Of a DNA stretch of 64,000 nt, positions 1 to 10,410 are shown piece after piece. Each line of letters begins with the position of its first letter. Within the stretch, counting starts at the first letter, position 1. A program made the position numbers and the translations under genes. The stretch comes from Cylicocyclus nassatus (Eukaryota; Nematoda; Chromadorea; Rhabditida; Strongylidae), in NCBI GenBank assembly GCA_958299035.1, contig CATQJL010000001.1, positions 26,763,521-26,827,520 on the forward strand, given 5' to 3'. A model generated the notes under the pieces. That model made no database searches. It saw nothing but the letters and a program-made list of their open reading frames with translations, and was not told where the DNA came from.

Positions 1-63
1 CAACCTTTTAGAATGACTCAGCGTTTTTCAGGACGACTTGGAAACTGATAGCGTTCTGTTTGA

Positions 64-433
64 ATAAGAAGAAGAAAGGGTAAGAGAAGGCAGACCACTC
101 AGACCACTCAGTTCAAGAACTGTGCGAAGAAGGGGGCAACGGCGCCGGTGGTGAAGGACATGTGGGAAGACGAACTGGAGCAGGAGCCCAAATGGTGGGA
201 CGTGGAAAAGGCGGGGGAAGCGGTTGTGGTTTGGACGAATCGAAGCAGATGAAGTCTAGATGGAGGACTTGCAGAAGCACACGCAGAATGAGGCGATTAT
301 GGTATGGGAAAAGGGGGAAAGGGTTAGTGTGGGCATGTTTCAAAGACGTAGGGTCACGGTAGAGTTGATAGAGGAACAATATCGCTTGTCAAGTAAGGAG
401 ATTGATTTAAGAATGCATTTGGTTCGTCGGTGA
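64..433 (+). pseudogene. Unrecognised coding remnant with a frameshift and amber stop
   Basis: I do not recognise this protein. Two stretches in different frames have the same acidic, tryptophan-rich character. The first is open from 64 and contains WEDELEQEPKWW; the second starts after a TAG at 257-259 and contains MEDLQKHTQNEAIMVWEKGE, ending at a TGA at 431-433. Shifting frame once near 235-240 joins them into one product, apart from the amber codon. This looks like a decayed gene or a retroelement ORF. It could also be a real exon pair with an unrecognised small intron, since GTAAGG at 393 is a good donor. No domain could be assigned and the upstream part lies outside the window. Confidence 0.35.
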
Positions 434-697
434 TTGTAGTATCAAAGGCTTTTTTTATAATGAAATGGTTGATATGCTCTTTGTTTTTTGCGGTTATTTA
501 GTATCGCAAAAAGACCGATCAGGGATATTGTGTCAAAGCGATCAGTCAATTCGGAGCCCTTTTTATGTTAAAAAGCCTGAAGGAAAGGGCCAGAACAACG
601 TCCATTCAACCAATACTGCTTCTGCGCCTTCGTTATGTAGAAGCCTTTAGATTTAACTACTATTTTCTAATTACTTTTTTCTCAATATTTTTTCCAG

Positions 698-833
698 GTG
701 GCCAGCTCCGATTGCTGGTGGATTCTTCTTCGTCTTTTTTGACTACGTACACCCGTTTGTCAGAGCGGTAGTGGAAAAATTGAAAAAGCACAAGCAGGAG
801 GCCGTCGTGGCCAAGGATGATTTACTTGTTTGA
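698..833 (+). CDS. 3' terminal exon of an unrecognised protein
   Basis: A consensus acceptor (TTTTTTTTCCAG, ending at 697) opens a 45-codon frame closed by TGA at 831-833. The frame starts with one base completing a split codon, so the previous exon must end in phase 2. The product begins WPAPIAGGFFFVFFDYVHPF, a hydrophobic segment, then a basic helical stretch (VVEKLKKHKQEAVVAKDD) and ends LLV. This is compatible with the C-terminus of a small membrane protein. The GTAAGG donor at 393 could be its partner only if the frame in the upstream remnant is corrected. The upstream exon was not identified. Other frames of this interval give low-complexity Ser/Thr peptides and were not preferred. Confidence 0.4.
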
Positions 834-959
834 AGATGCGAATGGATGGAAATAGTCAATGTTAAGATGTTATGTTATTTTGGATCTCAGATTTCTGTTG
901 CTTAATTTTTGTTTATCTTGAACAAAAACGAATATGCCATAGACTAGCTGTCTTGTGTT

Positions 960-1400
960 CATTCGCCAAAATTGGCGTGCCAGCAATAGTGACTGGCGAT
1001 AGCCAGGAAGGCGAACGACGGAAATTGAAAGCAGTTTTCTGTACCCCAGCGGTTTAAGATGTCTACGAATTGACGGGTGCAGCCAAGCTTCACCGACAAT
1101 TCACGCGTAGTGACATTGTACACCTCCTCAATAGCCTCGCACAAAGTAGATGTATTACCATTCCAGTTGGATGAACGACAAGGGCGAGGTCGACCTTCAA
1201 GCATTGTATCTCCAGAAGGGAAAGTTTGAACATCGGTTGCAACTCCAATGGATTTTACATTTCTCCTCGAAAGCAGCACGCATGTTAGTCATTGCTTCGC
1301 TTTTATTGTGACCTTTTAAGAATTCATAGTACTCAGTACACAACAGCTTGAATTTGTTCTGGCTTCGTTATAATTGGATGCAGATGAAGCAGTTGACCTT
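960..1400 (-). pseudogene. Mariner transposase, N-terminal (HTH) fragment
   Basis: The minus strand encodes the two halves of the paired helix-turn-helix region of a mariner transposase in two frames. The first is YEFLKGHNKSEAMTNMRAAF (about 1340-1280), the typical first HTH. The second is GRPRP... followed by TTRELSVKLGCTRQFVDILN (about 1190-1035), the GRPR linker and second HTH. A frameshift lies near 1270-1280. The DDD catalytic domain that should follow is absent below 960, so the copy is 3'-truncated and dead. In the intact family this region binds the terminal inverted repeats. Many mariner-like MITEs lie in this window, but no sequence link to their ends can be shown here. Confidence 0.7.
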
Positions 1401-1714
1401 ATGTTCCTCCGCACGGGCGGAGCTTACGGTCGACTCTATCAGATTACATTGTCAAAAGAAAGTTTTTGATGTAACCTACAGGTTTCCATGTTAAATAGTT
1501 TTTGATGCAACAATTATGGTCCATTCCGATAGTACCCGCACATATCTTTATATCAAACATGATTACAATGTTGTTCAATTGCGTTATTTTAGGATTGTCG
1601 AGATTGGATGATCAACCCATAAAGAGATCATGCATGATCGGTTGGCTCACCCGGCTATCCATCACCAGTCGCATGTCGGACCTCGCCAAATGTCGCCGAG
1701 GGAATAATATTATA
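1401..1714. other. No gene seen
   Basis: Only short chance reading frames; no splice-consistent exon or RNA gene was recognised. Confidence 0.5.
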
Positions 1715-1931
1715 CCCTGATTTCACGCGTATAAGAGGCGGGGGATTTTTTTTTCAAAATCGACCAGCCCAGACAAGCCAAAGGACTTTACAACCAAAGG
1801 ACCCTATAACGTGTTGTAAATTGCTTGAGAGAATCGTACGTTGTAAAAATTTCTTTCCGGGATACACTGAAGCGGCTGAGCCGCTCGCTTGCAAATTCGA
1901 AAAAGTGCGCCTTATACGCGTGAAATTAGGG
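1715..1931. mobile_element. MITE with CCCTRATTTCACGCGTATAA ends
   Basis: Inverted terminal repeats of about 25 bp: CCCTGATTTCACGCGTATAA at 1715 and its near complement ending at 1931 (TTATACGCGTGAAATTAGGG). Both ends are flanked by TA (1713-1714 and 1932-1933), which suggests a Tc1/mariner-type target duplication. It is 217 bp long with no coding capacity. Confidence 0.7.
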
Positions 1932-3639
1932 TAGTTTTTTTTTGTTTTGTAATTTTCTCTGCGGCGAAGCCGCGCTTTTATAAGTTTATTTTTGTTTCTC
2001 TCGCTGTTTTTCTCAATAGAACGTAATGTTCTCGTTGAAATATTTTAACCGTCTAAGCCATAAATTTGAATTGCAAGATTTACCACACAGAATGACGGGA
2101 AAAAAGTGGCCTACTAGACGGTAAAAGGAAGGTACTCATCGAAATGGGTACGTGTTACAGGGCTGGAGAACCCATGTAAGAAGCCATACAGTCGTACTCG
2201 TCAGTTATCGCGTTAAACAATTTAAGTAAAAGCGTTAATTTTGTATTTCTGATAAATATACAGAAACCAATATTTTTTGTTCAGATATCAGGCTGAAGAG
2301 TTAATGGTCTTTTCGTGGGTGGTCGGCATACAGGATAGAACTTAACCTCAAAGAAGTTGTATTCTTTTCAGTAAAAAATGTGTAAAGAGCGGATGTATCC
2401 TGTAATTCATGGAAATGCTTTGTCTTGAAGAAGAAACCACGTCATGCAGCATAGAAAATAAGACAATCCGAATCAGTTGTGAATAAACTCAACAAACAGA
2501 AACTGAGAGATTTGCGTAAGTTAATCAATACTTACCAAAACTGGACAGTGAAGGTTGTCAGTTTAATTCTGTAACCGAAAGTACATCAAGGATATGAAGT
2601 TTATCAGTAATCAAGTCTCAAAATAGTCTCCACTAAGGGGTCTCCGGCAATTAGGCACGAAATACATAAGTTTACAAAATGGCTATTTCATCATCATACT
2701 ATTGATGCTTCAAATCTATTGTCACATTTTTTTTCTTATTTTTGAAACTGCTAAGCCAAAAATAATCGCTAAAAATACTTGCTCATACTTACCTGTTTTT
2801 GAGAATGTTTGTTTATATAACTTTTCAACTCATATATGTTTTAATAGTAGTTTTTTAGTATGAAGGTATTTGTTCTTGGGAAGGAAAGGTGTTAAGTTTT
2901 CCTTCGAGGGCCTCAAGCAGTCTGGTGCAGCTAAGAAGGCGAAAGTTGCACCAAGATGTTTTTGAAAAACGAAATTTGTTTTCAGTGTTATCTCTAGGTA
3001 TGAATGGTTAGAGTGACGAATGAAGGCAAGCGAAAGGAAATAACTAAGTTGGAAACAGGAAATTTATAGCTCAAGCATGCACTTACACTTAAGAATTTGG
3101 AAATTGGTCTTTTTCGGCTATCTTTCGTGGGTGGGCCTGCATGACGGGCGCGGTCCTCAGAAATTGAATTGGTTGAGATACCATATCTGCCAGCTGCTTC
3201 ATCCAGCAGAAGCAAGGAAATTGCGATAGTAATCTACTATATTTTTGTATACTTGAACATATCTCTTCGTCAGTACGCAATCTCATACTCCTTTTATCAA
3301 CGTTATAAACGGAACATGCAACTTTGGATTTCCCGATTTTTCGTGGCGAAGTTTGGCGAGAATAAGACTTTTGACGAACAACAAGTCTTATAGTCTTCGC
3401 ATCTCGGGTATAAGCACCCTGCTAACAACCACCCAATGCTTAATAAATTACGCTAAATTACATAAATTACAATTACTTAAATTACATATACTTCACTTGC
3501 ATGAAAATATTCAATAATTTACTCGATTAGCTAAGTCACATTTATCCTTTAAAGTAGTTAAAATACTTACATACCTTCTTCATAACAGTTGCTCACTGCC
3601 AAATGATCATATCATATACATTTGAATTAACAACTTTTT
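1932..3639. other. No gene seen
   Basis: AT-rich DNA with frames below 75 codons and no credible exon. A short GC-rich hairpin (GCGGCGAAGCCGC, about 1962) resembles Helitron end hairpins, but no terminal CTRR at the right distance was found. Confidence 0.4.
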
Positions 3640-3739
3640 GTAGAAAAATTCGTGTTGTTGTGGGGGACGCTCGCTTGAGTCGTATGCGACGCGGGTCTGC
3701 TTCGCGTTGTTGGATACCTCAAACTTGGGTAATTAAACC
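3640..3739 (-). ncRNA. SL1 spliced-leader RNA gene (candidate)
   Basis: On the minus strand, 3739-3718 is a perfect match to the 22-nt nematode SL1 leader (begins GGTTTAATTACCC, ends AAGTTTGAG). It is followed directly by GTATCC, i.e. a splice donor, so this is an SL RNA gene rather than a retro-copied trans-spliced mRNA, in which exon sequence would follow. The leader can form the usual first stem (TACC...GGTA). Downstream are small hairpins (ACGCG...CGCGT, GTCG-CATA-CGAC) and an Sm-like site GAATTTTTC at about 3650. The site departs from the usual AATTTTTGG, and no strong third hairpin follows, so the 3' end is uncertain. No 5S rRNA gene is visible nearby, unlike the common 5S-SL1 cluster. 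Confidence 0.65.
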
Positions 3740-4471
3740 TTTATCTTTAAAACAACTATCACAATAACAACGAAGCGATTATGTGAGTAATAAACTTTTA
3801 AAATAACATTCAAATACAAACACAACAGGTGAAATCACTTGTTCTCAAAACTTGTACTTGTCTCGTTCCTATCCGCGATCTGTTCCTCCGCGGCGGCGCC
3901 TCCTTATATAGCCCGCGGAGTCCATAGTCCGCGGTTTGGTCTACTTGCCCTCCGGCGATCTGAAAGTCGCCTTTGGCAACACTTTTATTGCTACTATTAA
4001 CTAGTAAACAGTTCAAAATTCTTCTAAGTAATATTTCGTAATGCGCAATTCCATTTTTCATTTCTAGAACTTTCAGTTCAAATCATACACACACATTTGG
4101 AGAAACGGAGTACTTCATCGATCGGTAAACAAGATGTAGGGACAACTCACACTTTCCCATTCAAAGTTGCGTGTTTATGTCAAAAGTAGACTTACTGCAA
4201 AATGGTTGATAACTTTTGGAAAAATCTTTCAGACATACTTCAACAAAAGCTCACCTTTGGCAATTTCTTGTTATGTTCCATTATGAACTTCTGAAACGCA
4301 GCCGTCAATACGTGGTATAGTGCCTCTGGGGTATAATCATATACAATCCATTAAGTTAATGCATTTGGAAACTAAGTTACTGCATTTGGAAACTTATTTT
4401 GAATATAAATCGACCTACCGACACGTCTGCCAATAAGCTAGATTGATTTACGTAAACGAGATCGTTTGCTA
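3740..4471. other. SL1 upstream region; no gene seen
   Basis: This is 5' of the SL1 RNA on its strand and would hold its snRNA-type promoter (PSE), which I cannot delimit. A GC-rich patch at 3880-3960 holds no recognised feature and is not 5S rRNA. Confidence 0.4.
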
Positions 4472-5872
4472 AAGTGCGGTTCATAATTATACGAACACCC
4501 AAAATTTTGCAAGTTTTCAGACTTTTTGGAAGAAACTCAAAAAGCCGTTGGTACCACCACGCTATAGAACACAGCCGAAAACGGTATATGATCCATAAGA
4601 ATGGAAACTGATGTCAATCTTAGGAGTGGTTTTGCGCCTAATGCGAATTTTTAGCGGTTGATAATTATACGAACACCTCAAACAAAGGTCCATTTTTCAT
4701 TCAAGATTGCAATCATTTGAGTCCAAATTTTCTGTAGAGTTACAGAAACAAAGTCTGACATATTTGCTACACACTAAACCCAGTGCAGTTCAAAACGAGA
4801 AGCGTTACTTATTCCAGATGGCTCTAAATGCTTTTGGAGTCATGCCGCTCCAGACGTCCGTTTTTTGTGGTTTACGCACTCTAACTGGATTTCTCCAAGT
4901 CTATGAGATAAAATAAGCTCTTTCGATAGGTATTTTGTTTGACGCTTGAAAATCTATGCGTTTTCGTGCCGTTTTTCAACTAAGTTCCAAACCTTACCAC
5001 AGAGTTAGCACGATTTCGAGCCTCAAAACTCAGCTTCTCTCTTGCGCAAACATTTGATATGAAGCAGCTGCATTGTTTGCATGATGATGTTTCTGTGCCA
5101 AAGTTTTTGGGTTTTTTGTAGAACTGATCTTAAAGCTGTGGAGCTACAAACCAAATAAAGGTGTGACTGCAATGGTAAAAACAGTGTTTTTGGTGAAATG
5201 ACGCCTGCGTGGCCAAAACAAACGCTCAACGCTGCTGATTTTTTCTAGTCAAATATACAGTCTTGTGAACTTCTACATACTATATGCTTACTTCATTGTA
5301 CGGCTTCAGAAGCTGAGTTTTGAGGCCCTAAATCTTGCTAGCTCTAGGGTAAGGTTGGAACTTGGTTGAAAAACGGCACGAAAACGCAAAGATTTCCAAG
5401 CGTCAAACAAAATACCTATCAAAAGAGCTTATTTTATCTCATAGACTTGGTGAAATCCAGTTAGAGTGCGTAAACCACAAAAAAACGGACGTTTCTGGAG
5501 CGCCATGACTCCAAAAGCATTTAGAGCCATCTGGAATAAGTAACGCTCCTCTTTTTGAACTGCACTGGGTTTAGTGTGTAGCAAATATGTCAGACTTTGT
5601 TTCTGTAACTCTACAAAAAATTTGGACTCAAATGATTGCAATCTTGAATGAAAAATGGACCTTTGTTTGAGGTGTTCGTATAATTATGAACCGCTAAAAA
5701 TTCGCATTAGGCCCAAACCACTCCTAAGATTGACATCAGTTTCCATTCTTATGGATCATATACCGTTTTCGGCTGTGTTCTATAGCGTGGTACCAACGGC
5801 TTTTTGAGTTTCTTCCAAAAAGTCTGAAAACTTGCAAAATTTTGGGTGTTCGTATAATTATGAACCGCACTT
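4472..5872. mobile_element. 1.4-kb long-armed TIR element
   Basis: An almost symmetrical element. AAGTGCGGTTCATAATTATA at 4472 is complementary to the end at 5872, and complementarity continues for more than 550 bp on each side, leaving an unpaired centre of roughly 250 bp around 5172. TA flanks both ends (4470-4471, 5873-5874). The terminal motif ATAATTATACGAACACC recurs inside each arm (about 4660 and 5680), giving nested subterminal repeats. The mirrored 69/70-codon frames at 4707-4916 (plus) and 5429-5641 (minus) are the same arm sequence read on opposite strands; they are not evidence for a gene. Arm identity is high, which suggests recent activity or ongoing conversion. Confidence 0.85.
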
Positions 5873-7731
5873 TATTAAGTCCCTGTATGCATCAAATAAT
5901 GGCTCAAATCTTGGCTCGGAGAAAAATCTGAACCGCTTGAATTTTCGTGATTCAAAATGGTAATGGAAGATTGATAATCTGAGTTTTCGATATAATTAAG
6001 TAGTGATAATGATATTATAATACAAATGCCTATCAGTAGCCAAAACGGGACAGCTTACGAACTAGTTCTAAGGGTATTGACCTATATTTACACCTTACAT
6101 AGTGGATACGAATATATATAGCACCGGAACAGTTTGCAGTGAGTGAAACTACTTTGCGAAAAAATCCAATGATGTTTTTACTAATTTTAGGCGCCATAAG
6201 GAGACGACAAATGGATTTAAGCGCCAATATCTAGTCAAATATTGAGATATATGATCTACAAACTAACGTCGGCTGGGAGCGACGGTTGGTTGTGGTCCAC
6301 TTTAAACCCTCACGCTACAGTGATTATGCGTACTAATAATGTAGCTTCTACTATTTCAATAATTCTTAAATAACATTCAAGTAGTAAATAGTATTTAAAC
6401 AATTCTTTGATGATAAGATAGCAATCTAGTCTCGATTTATTGTAAAGGCAATTGCTTACATGGTGGAACGTCTATTTGGTCTGGCCGGTATCCACCCCTC
6501 TGAGATTAAGAGTCGGAAAAAGGGCCACGGCCAAAGAACATAATGGCTGAATATCAATTATTCGAACATCACCAAAATAATTGTAGTCTTACTTCTTTGC
6601 TTAATACAAACGTTCTATCATTTATAATTTATTCTGTTTTCATTCATTCCTTCTGCTACCTTCCTTGGCAAATATTGACGAAATGGTTCCAAATCCGGGG
6701 GTGCCAAGGAAGAATGCAAGACTGGTCTAGTTCTTAGCCGCGTTAAAATCAAAAATGAAGGAAATAACAACACGGAAATATACACTACTTCTTTTCCTTC
6801 CTGCCAATACAAAGAACAAAATAAAGAAACATTTTTTCCTAAAAATCGTCAATAATGCAAAATATTAAAGAGAAATTTAATCTTGTACTCCAATTATTGA
6901 ATGCACTCTCTCTAATCTCAATCGACTGGTTATTAGGACCTGATAAGGTGCCACTTCCCGCCGTATGTTTGCAGCGTCCTCATTCCTGAATGATGTTACA
7001 GGCTCCGTTACGATGGGCTGATACGATGTAAGCTCTTATACGAATCAATCACGGGATGTCTAAAATCTCCCAATAATTTTATCTCGAAGCCTAATAATTC
7101 TTTAGCTAGAACTAGACGAAGCAACATAGACACATGAAACTTACAAATAATTTACGAAAACCTGGACAATAAAATACACTTGGAATCCAAAATATCCCCC
7201 TTGGGCTTCACACATCCACTCAGAAGCATGCGGAAGACCTCTACTCCTGCCAACGTAAGTTACGTCAAGATCTTCCCAAGCCTTCAATGTGTGCCTTCAA
7301 GCTTTACAAATGTAAGGGAGTAGCGCCGGCCTTGCTCATAGCAGTGACCGGACAAATAAGTGAAGCAGATTCGATCTGGAGAGTAGGAGAAAATTGATTT
7401 CACACCATCTGAATGACTTGTATTGTGGATGAGATGCATGGGATATACAGCCCATCTAAACCTACATGTATATTCGTTTTTGTGCAAAAAAAATGCCAGA
7501 TGATAATGTGCGTCCTAAACACTAAAACGGAAACCGAGCGGCGTGCTGATAGAGGTTACACCAGCGCAATTCACCACCTTAGCTAGATGAACTGATGTCT
7601 AGCTGAGCTGATGGCTTGTGCTGATGCTGTAAACGCAGCGCTCACCTTGATGAGATACTATCTAATCCGACTAGAATAAAGTCTCTTGTCGTCAACTGCA
7701 AATTAGTCTCATTGTTATTTTGCACCTTTAA
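5873..7731. other. No gene seen
   Basis: No credible exon. A small palindrome (CTTCCTTGGCA at about 6661 with TGCCAAGGAAG at about 6702) is present. A 27-codon frame at 6460-6543 (ends KKGHGQRT) is too short to call. Confidence 0.4.
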
Positions 7732-7852
7732 GGCTCCCGCCAGAGTGCCGAAGTTATGCCAGCGCTATGCCAGCATTTCGATCGATACACGTGTATTATC
7801 GATCGAAATGCTGGCGCAGCGCTGGCATAACTTCGGCACTCTGGCGGGAGCC
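7732..7852. mobile_element. Hairpin MITE, GGCTCCCGCC ends, TAA duplication
   Basis: A near-perfect palindrome of 121 bp. GGCTCCCGCCAGAGTGCCGA at 7732 is complementary to the end at 7852, and the arms meet around the CACGTGTA centre. It is flanked by TAA on both sides (7729-7731, 7853-7855). The longer sister copy at 35166-35330 is flanked by TTA, the same 3-bp target read from the other strand. A TWA duplication is characteristic of PIF/Harbinger transposition. Confidence 0.85.
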
Positions 7853-8739
7853 TAAGTAACTTTTTTTCGGTATCGCTCTCCTACATCTTCGAGCTGCATG
7901 TCCTCAAGCGCTCTTCACGTTCTGTTAAAGATCTGACTGCTACTCAAACCCTCTTCTCAAGCCATTCATCATATTCTTTTTTTTTGAAATTTGTAAATAC
8001 GTCTTATTCGAAAATCATTGGAGCATCATCGAATTGATGACTGTGGCCAATCTTCCGCTTTTGAAACGGTCTTCAATCTTGCGGTTTTCGTGCGGCGGAG
8101 AGGAGCGGAATGCTGTCGCGCGAGATTTCAGCAACTTTCTCGTCATGTTTCTGAGTCACAATTGCAGAGCGGTCGACATCAGACACATAATTGAAAGTAA
8201 AGCAAACACTCGTTTCAAGCAATATTCAAGAACAAGATTTGAGAGAAACAGACAAATTTTGGCTTGCAAACTACACTACAAAATCAGAAGTGTGCAAAGT
8301 TGAATAAGGCTAGGTTTATACTGATCCGTGAGTTTCGAAACAGTTCCAGTACAACGTACAGTTCGAGCGATGTGCTGGAACTGATATGGATTCAGCTTTA
8401 CAAGGGAATGGTCAGCAGTTGAAGTGGTTAACTCAAATAAGCTGCATAATATTAGATGCAGCATAAAACGCTGCTCTAAATCTGTCTTCCTTATCTACTA
8501 AGCACTTTGGTAGACGAAGAAGCCATTAGAGGTCATGATATTGCTAAGTAATCGTGCGCACAAAGTGCAAATTTGGTCGTACAGAGCTATGTTTGGCCTA
8601 ATGCTGGATCAAAATATGCAGCTAAGGTTACTCTATATGGCCCATACCTAAAGGTAAGCAATTTTGCCCGATTTCGCCATTTTTCTGTACGGTTTTCCTC
8701 GTGATAAAACTGCTCTTAGCTTCGCCTGCAAAGTTTCTT
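7853..8739. other. No gene; one arm of a repeat also seen near 32.8 kb
   Basis: At about 8463-8515 (GCATAAAACGCTGCTCTAAA onward) there is a diverged single arm of the TIR element at 32729-33112. No coding exon was recognised. Confidence 0.4.
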
Positions 8740-9180
8740 AGCAGATATTGGCTGGCTTACCCGGCTCCGCCCGGCCCTGTCAAAACAGATAAAGCTCCCA
8801 TCCCTATCCCTGTAAAACTTTTCCCTGTGCCCACTTCTACATACCAACTCCAACTTACTATTCCCGCTGTGTTAGTTGTCAGCATGCTCACTTATCCCTG
8901 TGCGAATTCCCAGCCACCTATCTCAAAATTTAAAAGTCGATAAAATCGAAAAAAGTAATGGATAATTTTAAGAACTAATATTGTATTCGTAATCAGCGTG
9001 CTCGATTACCCTTTGTGCCAACTCCCAGCCCCGTAGGTGAACTCAGCAAAATATCCATAAAAATCGATAAAATCGATATCGATCGATGACGAGAAGTAGC
9101 CTATGACACCGCCCGGCCCCGAAGTGTACATGTGCCAAGTTTGGTCTGGATCGGTTTAGAAATGGAATTTTCTATTCGGA
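8740..9180 (-). repeat. Interspersed repeat, Helitron-like, relative of 40040-40372
   Basis: The reverse complement matches 40040-40372. Shared blocks are GTTGGCACA with TAATCGAGCA, TCGATTTTATCGAT-type palindromes, and a CCGGGCGGAGCCGGGT block close to one end. In the third copy (60193-60221) the equivalent block is a hairpin 11 nt before CTAG, the layout of a Helitron 3' end. Here the end reads GCCAGCCAA, so the CTRR is degraded. Confidence 0.5.
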
Positions 9181-9493
9181 ACATACAACAAACACAACGA
9201 ACCACCATATACGATATGGCTACTGGAATGTAGAATCTTAGAGGGGTGTTTGCCTTTGCAATGTTATACTACGAAACAATGGACAAGGTAGGCAAGATTG
9301 GTGGGTTCAGTGTTTTACTGTATCAATGTAACAGAGAGTGTGAGATTGTAACCTTAGGGGTCAACGCGTTCAAGAGTGACTCGAGATCTCCCAGGTGGAC
9401 ATGGCAGACATGGCCCTCACTCGGCTATGACGTAATACGGTACGGGTATCAAATCGTTGATCGGTCGCTGACAATGATTTCAATCTTCGTGTA
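9181..9493. other. No gene seen
   Basis: The frame covering 9246-9653 runs into the adjacent MITE and is not supported as a gene. Confidence 0.4.
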
Positions 9494-9661
9494 CAGGGCT
9501 CCAAAATTGCAGAGTCGTTTGCACCAGCGGTCGCGCGACCGCGTCGCGCCCGGGCATTTTGCCGGCGCCGGCGCCATCGATCGAGGCGGCGCCATTGATG
9601 CCCGGGCGCAACGCGGTCGCGCGACCGCTGATGCAAACGACTTTGCAATTTAGGAGCCCTG
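9494..9661. mobile_element. GC-rich hairpin MITE, CAGGGCTCC ends
   Basis: A 168-bp palindrome: CAGGGCTCCAAAATTGCAGA at 9494 pairs with the complement ending at 9661. Arms contain CGGTCGCGCGACCG, and the centre is GCGCC-rich around 9570-9590. TA flanks both ends. It is much more GC-rich than its surroundings. Overlapping frames on both strands are artefacts of the palindrome. Confidence 0.8.
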
Positions 9662-10262
9662 TATATAGCATGAATAACAGCATAGTATAAAATTATCTGA
9701 AAATTTGAATGAAGAGCATTCCACTTTTTTTTCCAGATCAAGGTGGTAACTGCCATTTGAATACAGATCTAAATGTGGCAAAACTTTTAGCGCCTAAGTT
9801 CTCCATAATAATCGCATGAATCTGTATTACACTTGCTGTTCACTATATAGTGCACGTCATATTACTTCGACTCTCAAGTAACACTACGACATTTATTATA
9901 GATCCTGTAACCAGATATCACATTGCACCTATGCGCAAAGACGCCTACCTAAAAATTTTGAATGGAGCAATAATGAGGGATGTAAAAATCCGTAAAACTC
10001 CTTCCAGTGACTCCCGTCAATGAAAAATTTTTAAAGGACCTCGCAAGCACCAAGCGACAATGGCCAGTGAATTTTAGATAAAATGCTAGTCCGCTCAGAA
10101 TCTGCCTGCCGTTATCTGCAGTAGGTCGCCGCGAAGCGTGATGATCCACGAGTGTCAACCTTCGTATGCAGAAAAACAAACAACTTCGCAACTCTTCAAA
10201 TTTCCTGTTTCCCCGCGTGTGATCGCTTGCAGTCAAGCCGCCTTAGTCTTTTCCAGAAAATA
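9662..10262. other. No gene seen
   Basis: No recognised exon or RNA gene. Confidence 0.4.
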
Positions 10263-10410
10263 GGGTAGGGGACTACATGTCGCCGATAGGTTCCAACCCG
10301 CGAGGACAGCTGGCACAAATCCGTAATGTGTGTAACTTGTGGTGCTGTGTACTTTGTCGCAGATGTCCTCGTGAGACCACCTCTTTTCGGCGACATATAG
10401 TCCCCCACCC
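10263..10410. mobile_element. MITE, GGGTRGGGGACTAYATGTCG ends
   Basis: Inverted ends of about 25 bp (GGGTAGGGGACTACATGTCG / CGACATATAGTCCCCCACCC) enclose 148 bp, with a second inverted block (GAGGACA...TGTCCTC) inside. AAAATA lies directly outside both ends (10257-10262 and 10411-10416), a candidate 6-bp or longer target duplication. Confidence 0.7.

Noticed and set aside
3880..3960. Possible 5S rRNA gene beside SL1
   Set aside because: The GC-rich patch does not contain the 5S internal control regions or the 5S ends.
4707..5641. Near-identical 69/70-codon peptides on opposite strands
   Set aside because: Mirror images of the arms of one inverted-repeat element, with no independent coding evidence.
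9246..9756. 128- and 135-codon frames on opposite strands
   Set aside because: They share the same peptide in the middle because they cross a palindromic MITE; no domain or splice context.
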